A stretch of 64,000 nt of DNA from NCBI RefSeq assembly GCF_048569485.1, contig NC_134361.1, positions 168,959,258-169,023,257 on the forward strand, read 5' to 3'. The notes under the pieces were generated by a model. It saw only the letters and a program-made list of their open reading frames with translations, ran no database searches and was not told the DNA's origin. A program made the translations under genes and the position numbers. This stretch comes from Anomaloglossus baeobatrachus. Lineage: Eukaryota > Chordata > Amphibia > Anura > Aromobatidae. Position 1 is the first letter of the stretch, and every line of letters starts with the position of its first letter. This document shows, piece by piece, positions 58,331 through 64,000 of the stretch.

Positions 58331-61300
58331 TTATTTTGTCACAAATATTTTGCACTGGTCAACGTGAACCCACACTTTTTGTGTTTTCCGGGTCTTTTTT
58401 ACCACATTTGACACTCGGTGCACAAGAATCATGACTTGTCCCATAGTCTCAAGGACTTCAAAAGGACCTTCCCAATTACACTCCCATGGACCACTCTTGC
58501 GAAAGGTTTTGATCATCACAAGAGCACCTTTCTTGAATTTGGACTCATAGGGTGGCTCCATTTTCTGCATTCTTGATGCCGCATATGGCAGAATCGCTTT
58601 CAGGTTCTCCTGTAGCGATCTCAACCATTGGGACCTTGAGATAGCATCTTTTTGTGGAGTGGATAAAAATGGCTCATGTGGAAACCACAATGGCATTTTT
58701 CTTCCCGTCATCAACTCAAACGGAGTGAATTGAGTTGTAGAAGAGATTGAACCTCTTATACTCATCAGTATGAAAGGAACTTTGTCAAACCAAGTGTTAC
58801 CTTTGTCCAAAAGCATCTTTGCAATTCTGGACTTGATTGTCCTATTCATTCTTTCCACAATTCCCGCAGATTGTGGATGATAGGGGACATGAAATTGCTG
58901 TCGCGCCCCTAGAATAGCACAAGCAGTTTGCATGATTTTACCTGTGAAGTGGCTACCTCGATCGGAGGTAATCATCCTTGGGATCCCCCAAGTACAAAAG
59001 ACATGTTGTACCAATTCCCTTGCTGTGGACAAAGCATCATCTTTCCTAACAGGTAATATTTCTACCCATTTTGAGAACACATCTACCACAATCAATGCAT
59101 ACCTGAGACCATGTTTACCTGAGGGTAAAGGACCAATATAGTCTATCTGCAGTGTAGACCATGGACCATCTGCAGGTGCGATCCGTAGAAGTGGTGGCTT
59201 CTGTCCTTTAGGTCTTGGATTTATTTGGGCACAAATGAGACATGATAGTACAACACTTTGAACTGTTTCGTCCATTTTTTCCCAATAAAATTTCTCCTTG
59301 AGAATGACTAACAATTTCTGTTGTCCCAAGTGACCTAAACTCTCATGGTTGTATCGAGTGAATTCTACCTGTAGATGTTTTGGTACAACTGGACGCAATT
59401 CTTCATTTGAACTGTGACACAAAACCCCATTTTCACAGATAAAAGGAGGTTTTGGATCATCCAGAAAAATAACAAGAGAAGGATCTTTTCTCTGTTCTTC
59501 TGCAAATGAAGGTATGTACGTGTCTGTTCTTTGAACCGCTGAAATCTCAGAAGGTTCAGAGTCAAACACTTCCTCTCCTGTCAGGGCAGCTTCTTTGGCT
59601 AGAGCATCTGCGGTTGCATTTCCTACAGATAACTCATCATCAGATCTTTGATGTGCAGCGACTTTCACTATAGCAAATCTATTTGGGGCCCTAGATGCCA
59701 TCTCAAAAATTGATTCTAGCGTTTCGCGGTGCAACAAGGCTTTGTTGGACGAGTCCACATAGCCTCTCCTTTCCCAAACAGGCAGGTAATCGGTTAGGGA
59801 TCTGACAACATAGGAGCTATCACTGTAGATTACCATTGGAGTTTGATCATCAGCTTCATTCAGCTGTAGGACCATTCTTACCGCTTCTATCTCTGCCCTT
59901 TGAGCTGAGAAATGACTTGGTAACTTGTGTTTTACCACTTGTCCTCGCTTGGAATAGAAAATTCCATATCCTGTGTGATAGTGTCCTTCCAGAAAAAATC
60001 TAGAACCGTCTACAAACACAGGTTCATCTGCATCTTCCGACTGTCGTCTGAAGAGAGATGGACTTGGTTCATGGAACGTTTCTATGCAATCATGGGTTTG
60101 TCCTTCATACTGCATCAATTGAGGAAGAACATACTTAGCCTTATAATCTACCTCAATTTGATTTGGAGACAATGAGAGCAACCAATGGGCAAATCTCTGA
60201 TTTGACACACCTGGGATGTTTTTCTCAAAGAGAAGTTTCAGTGTGGAATGTGGCGTTTGGAGAATAACCTTTTGGAACCCGATGATGTGTTGAGTGATTT
60301 TTATCGCAAAATACACTCCCACCAGGTGTCTTGCGCACACCTCAAACCCCCTCTCAACAGGTGAGAGAAGCTTAGAGAAGTACCCCAAGATTCTCCATTC
60401 CCCCCCTTGCAGCTGCAGCAAAACCACAGAGATACTTGTCTCTGAAGTGTGTGCTTGAAGCGCAAAAGGTGCGTTCCTTTCCACCATACTTAACGCAGGT
60501 GCGTGTTGTAGATCATGTTTCAATTGTGTGAAGGCTTTTTCCTGTTCAACACTCCAGGGACCAAAATAATCATCATTGTCACCTTTTAAAAGATCATACA
60601 AAGGTCTGGCTTTGTCAGCAAAATTTTCAATGAAATCCCTTGAGTAATTTACAAGTCCTAAAAAATGTCTTAGTGCCTTGTGTGATGTTGGAATTGGAAG
60701 AGATGCAATTGCCTCAATTCTGTCCTGTAGGGGTCGCCGTGTACCTGGACTTAACAGAACTCCTAAAAACCTGACCTCAGTCTGCATCAGCTTGACCTTT
60801 TTGGTATTCAGTTTTAAACCTGCATCATGCAGCAGCTCAAACAATTCTGCAAGCAAGATCACGTGCATCTCCTTGTCCTCCGTACTCAACAAGATATCGT
60901 CCACATATTGCAATAAACATTCCGGACGAGAAAATTTCGACAAAACGTTTGCTAGCGCCTGATGAAAAATGCTTGGCGACATACTTGCCCCCTGAGGAAG
61001 CCTACAGCATACATATTTTTGATCCAGGTGGTTGAATGCAAGCTTATATTGGCAACTTTGCTCAATCGGTATACTGAAAAAACCATTACTGATATCCAAT
61101 ACTGAGAAATACCTTGCCTTAGCATCCAATCTTGACATCATGTCATGTGTATCAGCTACAATCGGTGCAACATTGGGAGTATACTTATTGAACATCCTTA
61201 AGTCCAACAACATCCGATAGCTACCATCACTTTTCAGAACACACCACAATGGATTGTTACAAACAGAATTTGCCTTACGTATCACACCTTGAGCCAACAA

Positions 61301-61915
61301 TTCCTGAATAATCTTAGACATCGGAGCAACTGACTCCGGAGGCAACTTATACTGACGATGTGGAGGCGGATCTCGGCCTTCAATTTTGACAACAACATCC
61401 TTCATTGTTCCAACCTCATTCCTGTACTGAGCCCATAAAGAAGGAAACCGCTGTACTAACTCAGTCAATACTTCATCACCACCAGTTTCAGGCCACAAAT
61501 GATCTGCTGACACTACATCGGTCAAACAAATGGTCCCGACATGACTATACTCATTTGGATCAATAACTACCGCCTTACAACCGTTAGAGTCTTTCCAAAC
61601 TGTTTTGTTACCCAAATCAATAATCCAGCCATGCTTTTCCATAAAATCAGTGCCAATTATATTCTCAGTATCCTGACAACACCAAATATCCACTTTCGTT
61701 TTCAAAAAACCAGGTATTTCCAAAGAAACATCCTGCGCTAATGTCACCTTTGTTCCATTTTTACCACTGAAACCAACAATTGTGCATACAGGGGAATCTG
61801 GCTTTAAATGTAAATCAACATTTGTGACACTCAATTGCGCACCTGTGTCAAGGAGAAATGTTACTTCCTGACCTTCAAGATTTACCTTTAAAAATGGTCG
61901 ACCACAGCTATCCAT
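58331..61915 (-). pseudogene. Polymerase (pol) region of the retroviral copy (fossil), protease-RT-RNase H-integrase
   Basis: About 1190 residues. Protease with LLDTGA (residues ~21-26). Reverse transcriptase with LPQGASMSPSIF and YVDD (~337-340). RNase H with VFVDGS and YSDSSYV. Integrase with an HHCC finger (RYNHESLGHLG..CLICAQ), the core LQIDYIGPLP, and a C-terminal domain. No dUTPase is visible. It looks whole. Gamma/epsilon-like by organisation. Confidence 0.93.
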
Positions 61916-63404
61916 TGAAACTCGAGTGACAAATTCCAGTGGATGGAGCCTGGGGACCGGCTTTGCTAGTCAGGAGGATGGAGAAGGGAGAAGAGCAGCA
62001 GGTGTCTTGCCTCTTCCATCCAATCCCTGTATGGTCATTTCCCTTATCTGTCTGGTCAGAGGTGCATATGGTGATTGGTTATTTCTGTTGTCAGTATGAG
62101 TGGGCGTATATGGTGATTGGTTATTTCTGTTGTCAGTATGAGTGGGTGCATATGAAGGTGGAGGTGCTGAAAATGGGGGAGGTGCACTGGATGTGTTTGG
62201 CATCAGTCCATTTTCCTTACCCAGCCTTTCCTCAGCTCCCGCCCTCAGGAATTTCTTGCATTCCCACTTCAGGTGTCCGGGTAGGCCGCAGAAAAAGCAG
62301 TGAATTGTGCTTTTCCTGTTACCCCCCCCCTGAATTCTTGTTTTTAGAATTCAACACCGGTCTTTTGTTGTTTTTGATCTGTTTTTCCTGGGATACTAAT
62401 GTGTCAGTGTTCCCTTCTATCATGGCTATTTTTGATTTTACCTGATTTTGCTTCATTCGGCTACGTATTCTATCAATAAATGACGTGGCCTCTTGTAGAC
62501 TTTCCATTCTAGAAGCTATTTCGAATGAAGCAGGGTCCAAATATTTAAACTTTTTAACAAAGGCCTTGATCATGGAAGGCGGTTCTTGATCAGATCCGAT
62601 TTCCAGTACCATTTTGTAGGCCTGTTCGAATTTGACTAAGAAGACAAATGGATCCTCCTGTATGTGTGTCTTAAGGTTTTCTAACAATTCGACTGTTGGG
62701 GTAGACTCTCCTGTGGTAAAGAGAATTAACTGTCTCAGCCTATCTTCCTTTGTGTCATGGATCAGGTCATTGTGTTCGTCAGTCCTAGGTGTTGCTTGTA
62801 ACCTTTTTGCCATGTGGGAGGGAAGCCATACCCTATAAATCTTGTTTCTCTGATCATTCGTCAGATTATATTTATCGGAATGTGACTCAAAAATGTCCGC
62901 ATTATGGAAGGCGTCCATTTTATCATCATATTTGGGTATGTCTTTAATGATTTTCATTAATTGGTCATGGATTTTAATGTTAAGACGGGCGGCCTTATCA
63001 TGTAACTTCTTTTTCCGAAGTTCCTCCTCATTCAGACTCTCGTCCTCGGCCGTATCCAGCCTGTCCGGGATGTCTGAACCTGAACCAGGTGATTGGGAAG
63101 CATCTGTCTTGTTCTGTCTCGTATTAACAGATACATATTTAATATCTTTCCGTAGTTTTGATATTAAATCTGCTCTTGTTTCCAACTGATCCTCCAGATG
63201 TTCGATATGTTCTGCTAATATCGAACAATTTGGACAATCTGTTGTTTCTGCGTGTGTGTCTGTTGTATTGGATGTGTCTGTTGTAATGGGTGTGTCAGTC
63301 ACCATGCAGATAGTGTGTGCATATGGCTGTGCCCCACCCACCATGGAGTTGTAAGTGTATACCATACCCAATACATTCTGTATCTTTTTCTGTAACCGAT
63401 TCAC
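61916..63404 (-). pseudogene. Gag region of the retroviral copy (fossil)
   Basis: Starts at MNRLQKKIQNVLGMVYTYNS. An N-terminal coiled-coil-like stretch (ILAEHIEHLEDQLETRADLI), a capsid-like middle, and toward pol a single CCHC zinc knuckle (CFFCGLPGHLKWEC) and a PPSY late-domain-like motif. A 44-bp tandem duplication lies at about 62060-62150 in the Asn/Pro-rich part. Gag and pol are joined in the way typical of the family; details not given. Confidence 0.82.
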
Positions 63405-63869
63405 AGTAAAAAACTTCTTATCTTAGTATTCTCAAGTTCACATTGCCGGTACAGATTTGACCATAACTGTGCGTCACTATGTGTATGATCAAATAAATAC
63501 TCTACATGACTGTTACTAGAATAATGATGAATAAAATCCATTTCTCACCAATATGTGATGCTTGTCCTCGGATGGCTCCAACCGTCTTATGGATGGATGG
63601 TCCTGGAATGGCTTTGACACATACGACCTCCGTGCAGCTTTGTCACGTTAAACCTCTCTTAGGTTCTGATGTGGACACAGTGTATCGTCGTTCGCCTGCA
63701 GCTTGGACAGAGATTTTTACTCACTGACCCCCCCTCTCGGACAAAGGGCAGGGAATGACGTGAAAGAAAAAAAAAAGAGTCCTAATCGCTGTGAATAGGC
63801 AGCGTGAAAAAAATCACCTCGCACAGAAAACAGCTGTGCCTATCAATCATTCAGGCTGATGCTCGCCAA
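63405..63869 (-). promoter_or_regulatory. 5' leader and primer-site region of the retroviral copy (fossil)
   Basis: Lies between the 5' LTR and gag. Directly after the LTR on the minus strand comes TTGGCGAGCATCAGCC, in the primer-binding position with the usual TGG. I cannot assign the tRNA. A packaging signal would be expected here but is not recognisable by eye. Confidence 0.55.
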
Positions 63870-64000
63870 TGTTAAAAAGTGGGTTTAGGCGACAAATGCA
63901 GAGCCAGTATATAATGACTGGAGCGAGAATAGGTTCAAAACATATTATGGATTTATTCAGATTAGGGAGGTGAGGGTTACAGTCATTAGAGAAAAATAAC
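63870..64000 (-). repeat. 5' LTR of the retroviral copy, partial (fossil)
   Basis: Matches 54765-54895 almost base for base. The remainder lies beyond the window. Confidence 0.9.

Larger units (their letters stand above)
54765..64000 (-). mobile_element. Endogenous retrovirus (fossil), epsilon/gamma-like, near complete, runs off the window
   Basis: Order on the minus strand: start of 5' LTR (64000-63870), primer-site region, leader, gag, pol, env, purine tract, 3' LTR. The two LTR ends match over ~130 bp except for two or three bases next to the inner edge, which suggests a young insertion. It looks close to whole, with perhaps none to two breaks. Family is inferred from pol and env layout, not from a search. 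The target duplication cannot be checked because the 5' LTR continues outside. Confidence 0.95.

Noticed and set aside
62632-63189. Plus-strand frames over the gag region
   Set aside because: Shadows of the gag region on the opposite strand, without recognisable domains.

Overview
This is a window of a large, repeat-packed vertebrate genome, most likely a frog or toad. The evidence is several different Tc1-like transposons, an L1-type LINE with two ORFs, a tRNA-headed V-SINE, many inverted-repeat MITEs, retroposons with hammerhead-ribozyme motifs, and a retrovirus of amphibian/fish (epsilon/gamma-like) appearance. All but one of the long open frames belong to mobile elements. The species call is an inference from repeat style, not from a diagnostic gene.

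The one host gene I can support lies on the minus strand. Its coding part runs from 34471 down to 15590 in ten exons. Every splice site I placed is a consensus AG/GT, phases agree at all nine junctions, and the sum is 2607 bp, i.e. 868 residues plus a stop. The first ~630 residues read as three consecutive six-helix modules of the GPR1/FUN34/YaaH (acetate/succinate transporter, SATP) type. The last ~220 are a complete Sua5/YrdC domain (threonylcarbamoyl-AMP synthase fold) spread over the last five exons. A TATA box and a likely untranslated first exon sit near 39470-39550, and a poly(A) signal near 15405. A membrane transporter triplication fused to a tRNA-modification-type ligase domain is the main candidate for an undescribed system.

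Layout. 1-4420: minisatellite of about 20 bp units split by a Tc1 element (1031-2630), then repeat-derived DNA. 4424-5430: an LTR-like repeat. 5760-6490: a second minisatellite. 6490-8038: Tc1-like element of another subfamily. 8081-14429: a nearly full-length L1 on the minus strand between 17-bp target duplications. 15400-39550: the host gene, whose introns hold at least five TA-flanked MITE insertions, two hAT MITEs, five copies of a GATAGG inverted-repeat element, a 72-bp minisatellite and hammerhead motifs. 37885-38860: a tetranucleotide microsatellite with a 114-bp higher-order period. 40010-44038: two Tc1-like elements head to head, one carrying a MITE and the other a palindromic hammerhead retroposon. 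44200-46915: LTR-like and Tc1 fragments. 46916-49985: a GATA array invaded by a Tc1 element (itself holding a V-SINE) and by a hammerhead retroposon. 49985-53010: scattered repeat fragments. 53015-54065: a G-rich minisatellite. 54765-64000: a retroviral copy on the minus strand (3' LTR, env, pol, gag, leader, start of the 5' LTR), running off the right edge.

The elements form clear nests, so their relative ages can be read. The Tc1 copies are dead, the L1 carries two lesions, and the retroviral copy is the youngest large insertion because its two LTR ends are nearly identical over the ~130 bp visible.
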